Below are positions 48,801-58,362 of a DNA stretch of 64,000 nucleotides, one piece after another. The stretch's first letter is position 1, and each line of letters starts with the position of its first letter. Made by a program: the position numbers and the translations under genes. The stretch covers positions 372,001 through 436,000 of the forward strand of contig NZ_ANAH02000006.1 in assembly GCF_000335475.2 (NCBI RefSeq), in the 5' to 3' direction. Source of the stretch: Cystobacter fuscus DSM 2262 (GTDB lineage Bacteria > Myxococcota > Myxococcia > Myxococcales > Myxococcaceae). Below the pieces are notes generated by a model. It had not been told where the DNA came from. It searched no databases and was given only the letters and a program-made list of their open reading frames with translations.

Positions 48801-51800
48801 TCAGAACGCGCCGATGCTGAAGTGGAGCTGCCCCCAGGGCTCGTTGAGCACCTCGTCCGGGTCCAGGTTGATGCCCACGTCGAAGGCGAGCGGGCCCACG
48901 GGCGTCACGTAGCGGAAGCCGGCGCCCACCGTGTAGCGCAGCGAGGAGAACCGGTAGGCCGTCTGATCCAACCAGAGGTTGCCCGCCTCCAGGAAGAGGC
49001 CCAGGTCGAACGAGGAGCGCACGGGGATGCGCAGCTCCGTCTTGGCCAGGGTGAACAGCTCGCCGCCCTCGCTCACGGGTGGCTGCCCCGCGAGCAGGGT
49101 CAACAACTCCGCGCTACAGCCCGCCGGCTGGATGAGCGAGCGGCAATCGGCCACCTGACGCCGCAACTGCGTGCGCCGGTCCTCGCCGAGGATGCCGTCC
49201 TCGCGGAAGCCACGCAGGTTGCTGGAGCCGCCCAGGAAGAAGCGCTTGGAGCCGATGACCCGGGCGTCCTTCTCCAACGGCAGGATGATGCCCGCGCGAA
49301 CCGACACCGCCAGCACCGTGCCCGAAGGCAGGGGCGCGTACACGCTCGCGTTCCCCGAGAGCTTCACGTTGTGCAGGGGCAGCGCCTCCAGCGGGGTGCC
49401 GCTGCTCGTGGTTTCGTACGATTGCAAGTCCCTCATCCACTCGGCGCTGGTGGATACCAACAGGCCCTTGTGGGGATTGGCCGGGTTGTCGCGCAGATCC
49501 ACCGCCGCGGATGCGCGCAACGAATGCAGGATGAAGAAGCCGTAGGGGAAGCGCAGCCGCTCCTGGTCCGCCCGGTTCAGCGTGGCGAGTGGGCGGGTGC
49601 CAGCCTGCAGCACGTTGCCCTCCAGCTCGTACTGGAGCGTGGCGTTCAACCAGCGCGTCACCGACCAGTCCAGGCCCGTCACCGCGGCGACTCGGGAGGA
49701 CAGATAGGAGGGCCGCTGCACGCGCTCGGTGATGAGATCCAGCCGCGCGCCGACCTCCAGGGGTTGCAGGCCGTAGAGCCGCGGCAGCACCGCCGACAAC
49801 ACGGCACGCCCGCCGAAGTCATTGATCCACGGAGCCGGAGCCGGACACTCCTCCGGCACCGTCGTGCAGGTCAGCCGGAGCGCGTTCGCCTTCTCCACGC
49901 CCTGGGTGCTCCACCCCACGTAGTTGAGCTTCAACCGGGCGGACAGGTTGAGGCCGCGCCCATCCACGTTCGTGCGAGCCGCGTCCAGCACCAGGCGCGG
50001 ACCTTCCGACAGGAAGTAGCCCCCGGCGATCTCTCCCTCCCAGCGCGGGCGCTCGCGCACCTCCACGACGATGTCCTTGTTCGCCTCCGGCACCTCCGGC
50101 TTGTCCAGCCGCACCGTCACCTGCCGGAAGATGTTGAGCAGCGCGAGCCGGCGCTGGCTCTCGACGAGCTTGTCCGGCACCACCACCTCGTCTTCCTTGA
50201 GGCGCACCGTGGCGAGCACCACGTCCTCCTCGGTCCGCACCAGGCCGCGCACGAGGATGCGGCCCACCGTCACCCGGGGCCCGGGCTCCATCCGGAAGAG
50301 CAGCGACACGCCCGCCTCTCCTGGCGTGGGCTCGGCCTCCACGCGAGCGAAGAGATAGCCCTGGCGGCCCAGCTCGGTAACGAGCTCCCGCCGGCCGGAC
50401 TCCACCGTGTCGGGGTTGAGCGCATCCCCGGGCGCCACGTGCACGAAGCGCTGGCCCTCGAAGCCCGGGGGACCGCCCTCCAGACGCACGGCTCCCACGC
50501 GCAGGGGCGAGCCCTCATGCACCTCGAACCAGGCCTCGGCCGTGCCCCGGCTCAGGCTCTCGCGCATGCGGGTGAAGCGCACGTGGGCCTCCAGGAAGCC
50601 GCGCTCCCGGTACGCCTCCGTCATCGCCTCCGCGGCGTCCCGGTACGCCTCCTCGACGAAGACGATGGCCGGATCCAACAACCACTCGCCCGGTCCCCGG
50701 CGCGAGCCCTCCGGCCCCATCTCCGCCACGCCCCGCAGGCGCGGCGGCGTGCCCGGCTGGGGCGTGCTGGCCCGCAGGCGCTCGGTGAGAATCTCGCGCA
50801 GCGCCTCGTTGGACAGCACCGTGTTGCCCCGGAAGTGCACCCGGCTCACGCGCAGCACGGGCCCCTCCTCGATGTCGAAGGCGAGCACCGCCGCCTCCCC
50901 TCGGGGGTGCACCAGCTCGCGCGGCTCCACGTGCACGGCGTGAAAGCCCCGGTAGCGATAGAAGAGCTCGAGCCGCCGCGCCAGGCGTGCCACGGTCGCC
51001 GCGTCCAGGGGCTCCGCGCCCTCGTAGGCGAGCACCCGCCTGAGCAGTGCGTCCGCGAAGTGGTGGTTGCCGTGGAAGTGGAGGCTGAAGCGCGGCCCGG
51101 CGGACAGGGGCACCACCACGGTCGCCGCGCCCGCCAACTCGTCGAGGATGGGCTGGCCCACGCTGGCGCGCCAGTGGCCGCGCTCGCGCAACAGGGTGCG
51201 CAGCCGCTCGAGACCCGCGTCCAGCCCTCCCCGATCCAACACCCCGCCCACGCGCAGGCCCAGCGTGGCGAGCAGCTCGGACAAGGGCAGCCCCGGACTG
51301 CCCGTCACCGACACGGCCGCCACCTGCGTGGGCCGGCCCTCGAAGACGGTGAAGACGAGCGCCACGCCGCCAGTCTCCTGCTCGCGCGTGAGCTCGATGC
51401 GGGCCTCGTTGTAGCCCTGACGCCCGTAGGCCCGGGCCATGGCCTCGAGGGCCGCGTCCAGGCGCTCCTCGTCGAGCCGCTGTCCCACGATGATGCCCTG
51501 CGCCTCGAGCACGTCCTGGAGCGCCGCGTCCTGGAGGACGACATTGCCCTCCACGGCGAGGCGCAGCAGGGGTTGGACGGGCGTGAGCTCGAACACCACG
51601 CGCACGCCCCCGGGCACGTCCACCGAGCGCACGATGATGTCGGAGAAGCGCTCGCTCGCCCACAGCCGCTCCACCGAGCGCCGCACGGCGCGGGCGGACA
51701 GGGCCTGGCCCTTGCGGACCGCCACCAGCGGCGAGAGCCCCTGGGTATCCGCGTCACCTGGCAGGAGCAGCTCCACGCTCACGACCGTGGGGGTCTCCGA

Positions 51801-51932
51801 CTGCGCCACCGCGCGCGGGGACAGCAGCCACAGGACGCACGTCAGCGCTACTCGGACTGCCAGCCCAGCTTGAGCTCGAGTCCAAGGTTGCCAAGAGTGC
51901 TGAGTGCGGTCTCGCTGTGCTCGTTGTCCCAC
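48801..51932 (-). CDS. tamA: Omp85-family outer membrane assembly protein (TamA/BamA-like) with about seven POTRA repeats
   Basis: A 1043-residue outer-membrane protein. After a signal peptide (ALTCVLWLLSPRAVAQ) I count seven POTRA-like units of about 75–100 residues, each with an RxxxxxR/LxxxGxxxA pattern (for example GRQGYNEARIELTREQE, YRERGFLEAHVRFTRM, GRQGYLFARVEAEPTP). A C-terminal 16-strand barrel begins near residue 640 (RPRWEGEIAGGYFLSEGPRLVLD) and ends GQLHFSIGAF with a terminal aromatic. E. coli TamA has three and BamA five. The only plausible start is GTG 51932, inside tamB. The pairing with tamB supports TamA; BamA cannot be excluded. The acyltransferase gene follows 16 nt later. 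Confidence 0.9.
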   Translation of the reverse strand: MGQRAQRDRTQHSWQPWTRAQAGLAVRVALTCVLWLLSPRAVAQSETPTVVSVELLLPGDADTQGLSPLVAVRKGQALSARAVRRSVERLWASERFSDIIVRSVDVPGGVRVVFELTPVQPLLRLAVEGNVVLQDAALQDVLEAQGIIVGQRLDEERLDAALEAMARAYGRQGYNEARIELTREQETGGVALVFTVFEGRPTQVAAVSVTGSPGLPLSELLATLGLRVGGVLDRGGLDAGLERLRTLLRERGHWRASVGQPILDELAGAATVVVPLSAGPRFSLHFHGNHHFADALLRRVLAYEGAEPLDAATVARLARRLELFYRYRGFHAVHVEPRELVHPRGEAAVLAFDIEEGPVLRVSRVHFRGNTVLSNEALREILTERLRASTPQPGTPPRLRGVAEMGPEGSRRGPGEWLLDPAIVFVEEAYRDAAEAMTEAYRERGFLEAHVRFTRMRESLSRGTAEAWFEVHEGSPLRVGAVRLEGGPPGFEGQRFVHVAPGDALNPDTVESGRRELVTELGRQGYLFARVEAEPTPGEAGVSLLFRMEPGPRVTVGRILVRGLVRTEEDVVLATVRLKEDEVVVPDKLVESQRRLALLNIFRQVTVRLDKPEVPEANKDIVVEVRERPRWEGEIAGGYFLSEGPRLVLDAARTNVDGRGLNLSARLKLNYVGWSTQGVEKANALRLTCTTVPEECPAPAPWINDFGGRAVLSAVLPRLYGLQPLEVGARLDLITERVQRPSYLSSRVAAVTGLDWSVTRWLNATLQYELEGNVLQAGTRPLATLNRADQERLRFPYGFFILHSLRASAAVDLRDNPANPHKGLLVSTSAEWMRDLQSYETTSSGTPLEALPLHNVKLSGNASVYAPLPSGTVLAVSVRAGIILPLEKDARVIGSKRFFLGGSSNLRGFREDGILGEDRRTQLRRQVADCRSLIQPAGCSAELLTLLAGQPPVSEGGELFTLAKTELRIPVRSSFDLGLFLEAGNLWLDQTAYRFSSLRYTVGAGFRYVTPVGPLAFDVGINLDPDEVLNEPWGQLHFSIGAF

Positions 51933-54900
51933 TGAAGCTGCATGGAAAGGCGGTTGTCGAAGCGGTACTCGGCACGCGCTCGGGTGCCGCGCCCGCTCAC
52001 GGGCTGTGTGAGTTCAATCTTAAGATGCTCGGAGAGGAAATTCGACTTCAACTGTGCCGTGGGCTCGGCCTGTTGGGTGACATCGTTGTAGCTGGTGGAG
52101 ATCTGCAGGGACAGGTCCTTGAGGAGCGGGTTGCTGGGAAGGAAGCGCTTCACCTGCCGGTCCAGACCGGACATGTTGAAGAAGGCCTCGGCGGCGAGCC
52201 CCACGCCAGCCGAGGTGGCCGTCTCCCGGTCCGTGCTCATGAAGCCCAGGGTGAGCAGCGACAGCACGTCGCCCTCGGGCAGGGCCGGCTCGGAGGTGAG
52301 CCGCAACTCGGGCGCGGCGGGACGGCCGGTGGCGTGCAGTTTCACCTGGTATTCGCGCACCTGGGACTGGGCGCTCAGGTCGAACACCGGATCAATGCCA
52401 TACCGGTCCTGGAAATCAATCAGACCGCGGGTGATGGTGAACTGGTTGTTGCGGAAGAAGGCCTGGCTGTCCGCGTCGGTCTCCACCCTGCCGAGCACGC
52501 CCGGGCGAGCATTGGTCCCGGTGAGGTGCAACAAGCCCTTCAGCCGAGCCCGGGCCAGGTTGTTGTCCACGGACACGTCTTTCAGGTTCAACGCGACGTC
52601 CAGGGTCAGGTACTCGCGGGGACGCTCGACGGTGGGTGAAGGCAGCACGATGCGCCGGGACAGCCGCTTGAGGATGTCCTCCAGTTCAAGGCCGCGGCGG
52701 TAGCGCAAATTGAGGATGTCCAGCACGCCCCCCAGCCGCAGTTCCTCCGGCGTACCGGTGAGCGACAACTGCCCGGTGGTGGTGAAGGGCAGGTCCTCGT
52801 GGAAGCGCATGGACACCTCGTTGAGATGCACGTCCAGCGACACGTCCGTGGGCTGGAAGTCGCGCAGACTCACCTGCCCGTTGGCCTTGAATTGGCCCTC
52901 GTTGAGCGTGCCCTTCAGCTCTTCGAGGAGGATGCGCTGCTCGGTGAACGGCACCAGTCCGGATACCGACCGGGCCGCTATCGGCTGGTCGCGCAGGGAC
53001 AGCCGGGCGTCGGAAATGAGGGCCGAGCCCTCCAGGGATGGACGGTCCGGCCTGCCGCTGGCCACGGCGCTGAGCTCCACGCGCCCCGCGGTGCGGGTGA
53101 ACATCGGCGCGAGCGACTCCAGCAGGCGCAGGTCCACGGCGCCCTGGAGGAAGAACTCCATCTGCTCGGGAGTGGCCCAGCCGCTGGCGGACAGCTTGGT
53201 GTCCTGACCGCGCAAGGTGAAGGAGGGGACCTGCAACCGCCCGTTCGCGTATTCGAGCACGATGGGGCTCTCGTTCTCGACCGAGACCACCTCGCGTGAC
53301 AGGGCGAGCCGCTCCACCCGGGCCTTGAGCTGGAGCGCATCCATGTCGCGCAGCGCGCCCTGGGCCTCGACCACCGCCTTGATCGAGCCGGACACGCCCT
53401 GGGTGAAGGCACTGGCGGGCAGCAAGGGACGGATCTCCGGCAGTTCCAGCGTCACCAGGGCCTCGAAGGGATAGGGCTCCTTGAGGCGCAGGGACAGCAC
53501 GCCGCTCGTGTCGCGCGAGGGGCGACCCACCACCTGCAGCTCGCGGCCCTCGAGCCGGGCTTCCAGGTCCATGTTGCCCAGGTCGCGCTCGGCGAACGTC
53601 ACCCGGGGGCCCCACACCCGCGCCATCGTCACCGGCACGTCCGTGTTGCCCGACACCGTGCCCTCCAGCGCCAGCGTCCCCTGCACGCCCAGGCGCCGGG
53701 CCGACTCCGGGCCGACGAGCTCCGCCAGGGACAGGCGCTCCCCGCCGAAGCGGTAGTCCAGCCGGCCCTTGTCCGGCCCGGAGAGGAAGAAGGAGCCCTC
53801 CACCCAGGTGAGGCCCAGCGCCCCCTCCAGCGCCGTGCGCTCGAGCACCATGGCCCCGCTCCGGTCGAAGCGCAGCCGCGTCGAGCCATCCCCCATGCGG
53901 CGCCCGTAGTAGGTGGTGTTGCGGAAATCCAGGGCGACGAGTCCCTCGAACTGCTCCAGCGGGCTGTCGATCTCCACGCGGCCCGAGGCCTCGCCCACCA
54001 GCGGCCCCTGCATGAGGGAGACGTTGGGGTGCATGGGGGCGATGAAGTCGATGAGATCCTCGGTGCGGCCGCGCGGCACCTCCACCTCGGTGCGCAGATG
54101 CAGGGCGCGGCCGAAGGTGAGCGCCGCGTTGCCGAAGTACTGGGTGCGCCCCTTCTGTCCGGAGAACATGGGCAGGCCCAGCACCTTGTCCTGGTACGTC
54201 ACCTTGCCCTGCACCACGCCCAGGTCGAAGTTCCAGAACTCGAAGTCGCGCAGGGACAGGTCCGCGCCGATGCGCACCTTCGTGTAGGGGCCCTCGACCG
54301 TGGTGCTCACCGAGCCACGTCCCGCCCACGCGAGCTGGGCGATGTGGCCGAAGTCGGAGAGATCCACGTCCCCCCGGACATCCACCAGCAGGCCCCGTTG
54401 GGTGTCGAAGAAGAGCGTGGCGCCACCGCCGAGGCGCGAGCGGCCCGAGTCGATCTGCATGTCGGAGAAGGTGACGCGGTCGGACAGCAGCGCCACCCGC
54501 GTGCGCGCGTGGCCCCGCTCGTAGGTGAGGAAGGTACGTCCGCGCTCCGCCGGTGCATCGAAGGCGCGCGAGGCGAGCACGAAGCGGCCGTGGGACAGGT
54601 CCAGGTCACCCGAGAGCTGGAGCTTGGGCAGGAGCGTGCCGGACAGGCGGGCCTTGGCCGTCGTGATGGGGAAGTCCACCCAGGAGCCCGGAACGCCGGC
54701 CTTCTCCAGGATGCGGCCGAACGACGCGTCGTGGACCTCCAGCGCCAGCGAGACCGGCAAGCCCGAGCGCAGCGTGAGCGAGCCGGTGATGCGCGCGTCT
54801 CCCGCGCCGATGGGCAGCCGCAGCTCCTCGAGCGTCACCTGCTCGCCGGAGTAGATGAGCCGCGCGGTGAACGTGCCCGGCGAGAACTTCCCGTACGCGA

Positions 54901-55789
54901 GCCCGCTGCCCGACAACTCCGCGGACACGGTGGGCGCGGCCGGAGGACCATTCACCGTCAGGCGCGTCCAGAGGTGGCCCTGGGCGGGCTTGGGCAACAG
55001 CCCCGAGCGGGACAGCGTGCGCAGCGGCAGGAACACCTGGGCATCGAGCGCGAGGTTCGGCTCGCACAGCCGCTCCACGCGCCCGGAGATGTTCACCGTC
55101 GCCTCGTCGAGCGCCACCTCGCCCCGGTCCACCTCCAGCAACTGCTCGTCCACGTCCAGCGCGCCTGAAATGGCCAGACGTCCCAGGGCGAGCTCCTGTC
55201 CGGGCCCCAGCCGCACGAGGCCCCGCCGGGCCTCCATCTCGAATTCCTCCTCGCCCCAGCGCTCGCGCAGGTTCACGTCCAGCTCGGACAGCTCCACCTG
55301 CCGGCCACCGGGCAGCAGCAGCCGCACCTCCGCGCCGGTGAGGCTCAGCCGCGCCAGACTCAACCGGCGCAGGGGAATGAGCGGGCACACACCCGGCTCG
55401 CTCCGGGGCGCCCGCGGGCGCGTCAGGTCCAACGCGAGCCGCGGCCGGCTCACGCGCACGAGATCGATGGCGAGCTGACCCGAGAAGATGTTGGGCAGGC
55501 CGAGCTGCACCTCGGCCTGGTCCGCGGCGAACAGGGGTGAGTCGCTCTTGCCAGGCTCGGAGACGGACACGCCGCGCAGCACGAGCCGCTGGCCGAGCGG
55601 ATCCACCTCGCACTCACCGATGCCCACGTCCAGGCCGAGCAGCGCGGGCAACTGGCGCCGCGCCTGGGCGCAGACGGTGTCCCAGGCCGTGCGCGTACGC
55701 AGCAGCAACACCGTCCCCACGATGAGCGCGAGGACGATGAGCCACGCGGGAATGCGCCGCGCGCCCTGCTGCCTGTTCCTTGGGGCCAA
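51848..55789 (-). CDS. tamB: Translocation and assembly module protein TamB
   Basis: A 1313-residue AsmA/TamB-type protein that spans the periplasm as a lipid- or protein-guiding beta-taco. An N-terminal membrane anchor (IPAWLIVLALIVGTVLLLRT, about 18–37) is followed by repeats of amphipathic beta strands and, at about 1000–1313, the conserved TamB (DUF490) domain, ending with RYRRGLELEDIL…, DFQDRYGIDPVFDLSAQSQVREYQVKLHATG, SEPALPEGDVLSLLTLGF and AEYRFDNRLSMQLQWDNEHSE. The gene order is tamB then tamA, the reverse of E. coli, and the two overlap by 85 nt. The upstream ATPase gene ends 5 nt from the tamB start in the opposite order of transcription. Confidence 0.92.
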   Translation of the reverse strand: MAPRNRQQGARRIPAWLIVLALIVGTVLLLRTRTAWDTVCAQARRQLPALLGLDVGIGECEVDPLGQRLVLRGVSVSEPGKSDSPLFAADQAEVQLGLPNIFSGQLAIDLVRVSRPRLALDLTRPRAPRSEPGVCPLIPLRRLSLARLSLTGAEVRLLLPGGRQVELSELDVNLRERWGEEEFEMEARRGLVRLGPGQELALGRLAISGALDVDEQLLEVDRGEVALDEATVNISGRVERLCEPNLALDAQVFLPLRTLSRSGLLPKPAQGHLWTRLTVNGPPAAPTVSAELSGSGLAYGKFSPGTFTARLIYSGEQVTLEELRLPIGAGDARITGSLTLRSGLPVSLALEVHDASFGRILEKAGVPGSWVDFPITTAKARLSGTLLPKLQLSGDLDLSHGRFVLASRAFDAPAERGRTFLTYERGHARTRVALLSDRVTFSDMQIDSGRSRLGGGATLFFDTQRGLLVDVRGDVDLSDFGHIAQLAWAGRGSVSTTVEGPYTKVRIGADLSLRDFEFWNFDLGVVQGKVTYQDKVLGLPMFSGQKGRTQYFGNAALTFGRALHLRTEVEVPRGRTEDLIDFIAPMHPNVSLMQGPLVGEASGRVEIDSPLEQFEGLVALDFRNTTYYGRRMGDGSTRLRFDRSGAMVLERTALEGALGLTWVEGSFFLSGPDKGRLDYRFGGERLSLAELVGPESARRLGVQGTLALEGTVSGNTDVPVTMARVWGPRVTFAERDLGNMDLEARLEGRELQVVGRPSRDTSGVLSLRLKEPYPFEALVTLELPEIRPLLPASAFTQGVSGSIKAVVEAQGALRDMDALQLKARVERLALSREVVSVENESPIVLEYANGRLQVPSFTLRGQDTKLSASGWATPEQMEFFLQGAVDLRLLESLAPMFTRTAGRVELSAVASGRPDRPSLEGSALISDARLSLRDQPIAARSVSGLVPFTEQRILLEELKGTLNEGQFKANGQVSLRDFQPTDVSLDVHLNEVSMRFHEDLPFTTTGQLSLTGTPEELRLGGVLDILNLRYRRGLELEDILKRLSRRIVLPSPTVERPREYLTLDVALNLKDVSVDNNLARARLKGLLHLTGTNARPGVLGRVETDADSQAFFRNNQFTITRGLIDFQDRYGIDPVFDLSAQSQVREYQVKLHATGRPAAPELRLTSEPALPEGDVLSLLTLGFMSTDRETATSAGVGLAAEAFFNMSGLDRQVKRFLPSNPLLKDLSLQISTSYNDVTQQAEPTAQLKSNFLSEHLKIELTQPVSGRGTRARAEYRFDNRLSMQLQWDNEHSETALSTLGNLGLELKLGWQSE

Positions 55790-55794
55790 AACCG

Positions 55795-56724
55795 CTACAG
55801 TTTACCCAGTCCCTCGAGGTAGCGATCGATCTCCGCGAGGTCCACCTTCGGGCTGCTGACTGGCCGACTGGCGGAGGTGGGAATTTGGGGGGTGGTGGTA
55901 GCCGAGCCGCCCTGCAGGCCCAGGTTGTCCGCGACCCGCTGGATGAGGGGCTGGCCGATCGTCTGCTCTCGGAGCAGGAAGGCCTCGAAGAGGGCGTTGT
56001 CGCAGATGCTGTTGATGACGCGCGGGGTGCCGCCCGAGCGCTGGTGCACGGTGGCCAGCGCCTCGGCGGTGAAGGGCATGCGCGGACAGCCGGCCAGCCG
56101 CAGGCGGTGCTTGATGTAGGCCTCGGTGGACTCGGCGGTGAAGGGCTCGAGCTTGTAGCGCAGCGCCACGCGCTGGGCGAGCGGCGGATCCAGCTTGAGG
56201 TTCTTCTCGATCTCCGGCAGCCCGAAGAAGACGAAGGAGATGAGCTTGCGCTCGGGGACCTCCAGGTTGAGCAGTCCCCGGAACTCCTCCATGAGCTCGC
56301 GCGTCTCGAGCATCTGGGCCTCGTCGATGAGGACGACGGCCTTCTTGCCGGACTCGTAGATTTGGAGCAGCCGCTGGTAGAGCTGCGACAGCAGGGCGAG
56401 CTTCTCCTGGGCGGGGTTCTCCACGCCCAGTTGCAGGGCGATGCGGCGCAGGAGCCAGTTGGCGGTGATGCCCGAGTGGATGATGACGAGCAGCGCGGCC
56501 TCGTACTCGGACTCGGGCAGCGAGTCGAGCATGCGGCGCGCCAGCGTCGTCTTGCCCGCCCCGATGTCACCCACCAGGATGGACAGGCCCTTCATGTAGC
56601 TCACGGCATGCATGAGCCGGGTGAGCGCCTGGGAGTGCTGGGCCGAGTTGTAATAGAAGCGGCTCACCGGAGCGTTGGAGAAGGCCTCCTGGGTGAGTTC
56701 GAAGTAGTCGAGGTAGGTGGTCAT
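55795..56724 (-). CDS. ExeA/GspA-type AAA ATPase
   Basis: A 309-residue AAA-family protein (TniB/ExeA branch). Walker A GDIGAGKTT (about 52–60), Walker B VVLIDEAQ (about 130–137), sensor-type FFGLPEIEKNL, and the arginine-finger region ALRYKLEPFTAESTEAYIKHRL. The opening YLDYFELTQEAFSNAP…FYYNSAQHSQALTRL is typical of ExeA proteins, which remodel peptidoglycan to let secretins assemble. The C-terminal peptidoglycan-binding domain of full-length ExeA is missing; a short linker ends the protein. A secretin gene (pilQ) lies 7 kb away. It follows the TPR gene by 24 nt on the same strand and ends 5 nt before tamB begins. Confidence 0.88.
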   Translation of the reverse strand: MTTYLDYFELTQEAFSNAPVSRFYYNSAQHSQALTRLMHAVSYMKGLSILVGDIGAGKTTLARRMLDSLPESEYEAALLVIIHSGITANWLLRRIALQLGVENPAQEKLALLSQLYQRLLQIYESGKKAVVLIDEAQMLETRELMEEFRGLLNLEVPERKLISFVFFGLPEIEKNLKLDPPLAQRVALRYKLEPFTAESTEAYIKHRLRLAGCPRMPFTAEALATVHQRSGGTPRVINSICDNALFEAFLLREQTIGQPLIQRVADNLGLQGGSATTTPQIPTSASRPVSSPKVDLAEIDRYLEGLGKL

Positions 56725-56748
56725 GGTCTCGGCGAACCTCGGACTGAG

Positions 56749-58341
56749 CTAGACGTAGCCGACCTTACGCGGTTTGGCGGCCGGGGGGGGAGCCGCCACG
56801 GGAAGCCGGGATCCCGTCCCCGCGGCCCCGCCGGGCCGGGAGGTGGCGGAGGGCAGCGGATCCGCCACCGGAGACGTGGTGGCGGACAGCCGCTCCACGT
56901 GGGCGGCGACATCGCGGAACTTCTCGTCGAGTCCGGCGACCCGCTGGAAGTGGTAGAGCGCCTTGCCCGGCTCGCCCACGGCCTCGTAGGCCATGGCCAG
57001 CTCGAAGCCGAGCGCCTTGGGAACCTCCCCGACGGCGTGCTCGGAGGCGATGGCCTGCTTGAATGTTCCCACCGCCGCGCGGGCATCGCCCTTCTGGAAC
57101 TGCAGCATGCCCGTCATGGTGAGGCAGTCCAGCTCGCGCTTCTTGCCCAGGCAGCCCTCGCGCGCCACGGCGAACTCGTGGAGCGCGTCGTCGATGAGAC
57201 CCATCTCCCGGTAGGCGATGCCCAGATCGTAGTGCGTGTCCACGTCCTCGGGCTTGACCACCTTGGCGAGGCCCTTCTTGAACTCGGCGAACACCTCCTC
57301 CACCGAGTACTGGAAGTCCTCCTCCACGGGAGGCGCGGCCTGCTCGACGCCCAGGTCGCCGAACTCGCCGGCCAGCTCCGACGCCAGCACGAAGGCATCG
57401 CGCTCGGCCGGGGACTCGCCCAGGGCGGGCACCACGGGCACGGCCAACTCGGTGGCGGCATCCTCGGCCTCCGTGGCCTCCGGAGACTCACCCGACTCGA
57501 GCGCCTCGAGCCGGGCCATCAGCTCGCTCGCGCGCGCGTGGCCCGGGAAGGCGATCATCACCGTCTCGAGGATTTCCCGCGCCTCTTCGTAGATGCCCTG
57601 GTCGAGGAAGAAGCTGGCCTCGTCGCACTCCTCGCCACCGGGCTCTTCCTCGGGCGCCTCGACCACGGGAGCGGGCCTGGCGGCCGGCGGAGGAGCCTTG
57701 GCGGCCACGGCCGGCGCGGGCTTCGCGGCGGGAGCAGCAGGCTTCGCGGCGGGAGCAGCGGGCCTGGCGGCGGGCGCGGCGGGCTTCGCGGCGGGGGCAG
57801 CGGGCCTGGCGGCCGCAGGCGGAGCCTTGGCGACGGGCGCGGGCGCCTGGACGGGGGCCCGGGGCGCCACGACGACCGGAACGGGCTCCGGCTCCGGTTC
57901 GGGCTCCTCGAGCTCGTAGGCGCCGAGCGCGGGCGAGTCCGCGGGCGTGCCCTCGTCGTCCATGTCGGGAGCGGCGAACGGGTCCGGCTCGGAGTCGGGC
58001 GGCTCCAGTTCCAGCGAGTACTCGCGCGCTGGCTCGTCCTCGTCGGTCTCCTCGCCCTGCAGCGGCTCGCCCTCGAGCGGCGCATCCAGGGGCTCGTCCA
58101 GGGCGTCCGTGCCGACGTAGGCGACCGTGGTCTCCTCGGGCTCTTCTTCCGCGCCGAGCAGGGGCTCGTCCTCCGCCGGCTCATCCGCGAGCACCACGCC
58201 CTCCTCCTCATCGGAGTCCGAGGGGAGGCTGAACTCGCCGGAGACGATCTGCGCGTCCTCGTCGTGCTCGTCGCTCGCGGAGACGAGGGCCATCTCGTCA
58301 TCCATGGGCTGCGCGAGGGCATCCGCGGGAGCGTCGGCCAC
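56749..58341 (-). CDS. C-terminal part of a frameshifted TPR protein
   Basis: Readable from a GTG at 58341 (530 residues), but it looks like the rest of the TPR protein encoded just upstream. The first 250 residues are acidic and Ala/Pro-rich (ADAPADALAQPMDDEMALVS…, PAAKPAAPAARPAAPAAKP), a linker rather than a natural N-terminus. TPR-like helices follow (SFFLDQGIYEEAREILETVMIAF; HYDLGIAYREMGLIDDALHEFAVAR; LQFQKGDARAAVGTFKQAI; ELAMAYEAVGEPGKALYHFQRV). In the same frame upstream, VDSNDDEIVVADAP continues the acidic linker up to about 58365, where the other frame takes over. See the separate finding. Confidence 0.75.
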   Translation of the reverse strand: MADAPADALAQPMDDEMALVSASDEHDEDAQIVSGEFSLPSDSDEEEGVVLADEPAEDEPLLGAEEEPEETTVAYVGTDALDEPLDAPLEGEPLQGEETDEDEPAREYSLELEPPDSEPDPFAAPDMDDEGTPADSPALGAYELEEPEPEPEPVPVVVAPRAPVQAPAPVAKAPPAAARPAAPAAKPAAPAARPAAPAAKPAAPAAKPAPAVAAKAPPPAARPAPVVEAPEEEPGGEECDEASFFLDQGIYEEAREILETVMIAFPGHARASELMARLEALESGESPEATEAEDAATELAVPVVPALGESPAERDAFVLASELAGEFGDLGVEQAAPPVEEDFQYSVEEVFAEFKKGLAKVVKPEDVDTHYDLGIAYREMGLIDDALHEFAVAREGCLGKKRELDCLTMTGMLQFQKGDARAAVGTFKQAIASEHAVGEVPKALGFELAMAYEAVGEPGKALYHFQRVAGLDEKFRDVAAHVERLSATTSPVADPLPSATSRPGGAAGTGSRLPVAAPPPAAKPRKVGYV

Positions 58342-58362
58342 GACGATCTCATCGTCGTTGGA

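Noticed and set aside
57558-58362. Continuation of the N-terminal TPR frame to 57558 as real coding sequence
   Set aside because: Composition turns Arg/Ser/Pro-rich at 58362, while the −1 frame carries acidic linker and TPRs through the same bases.
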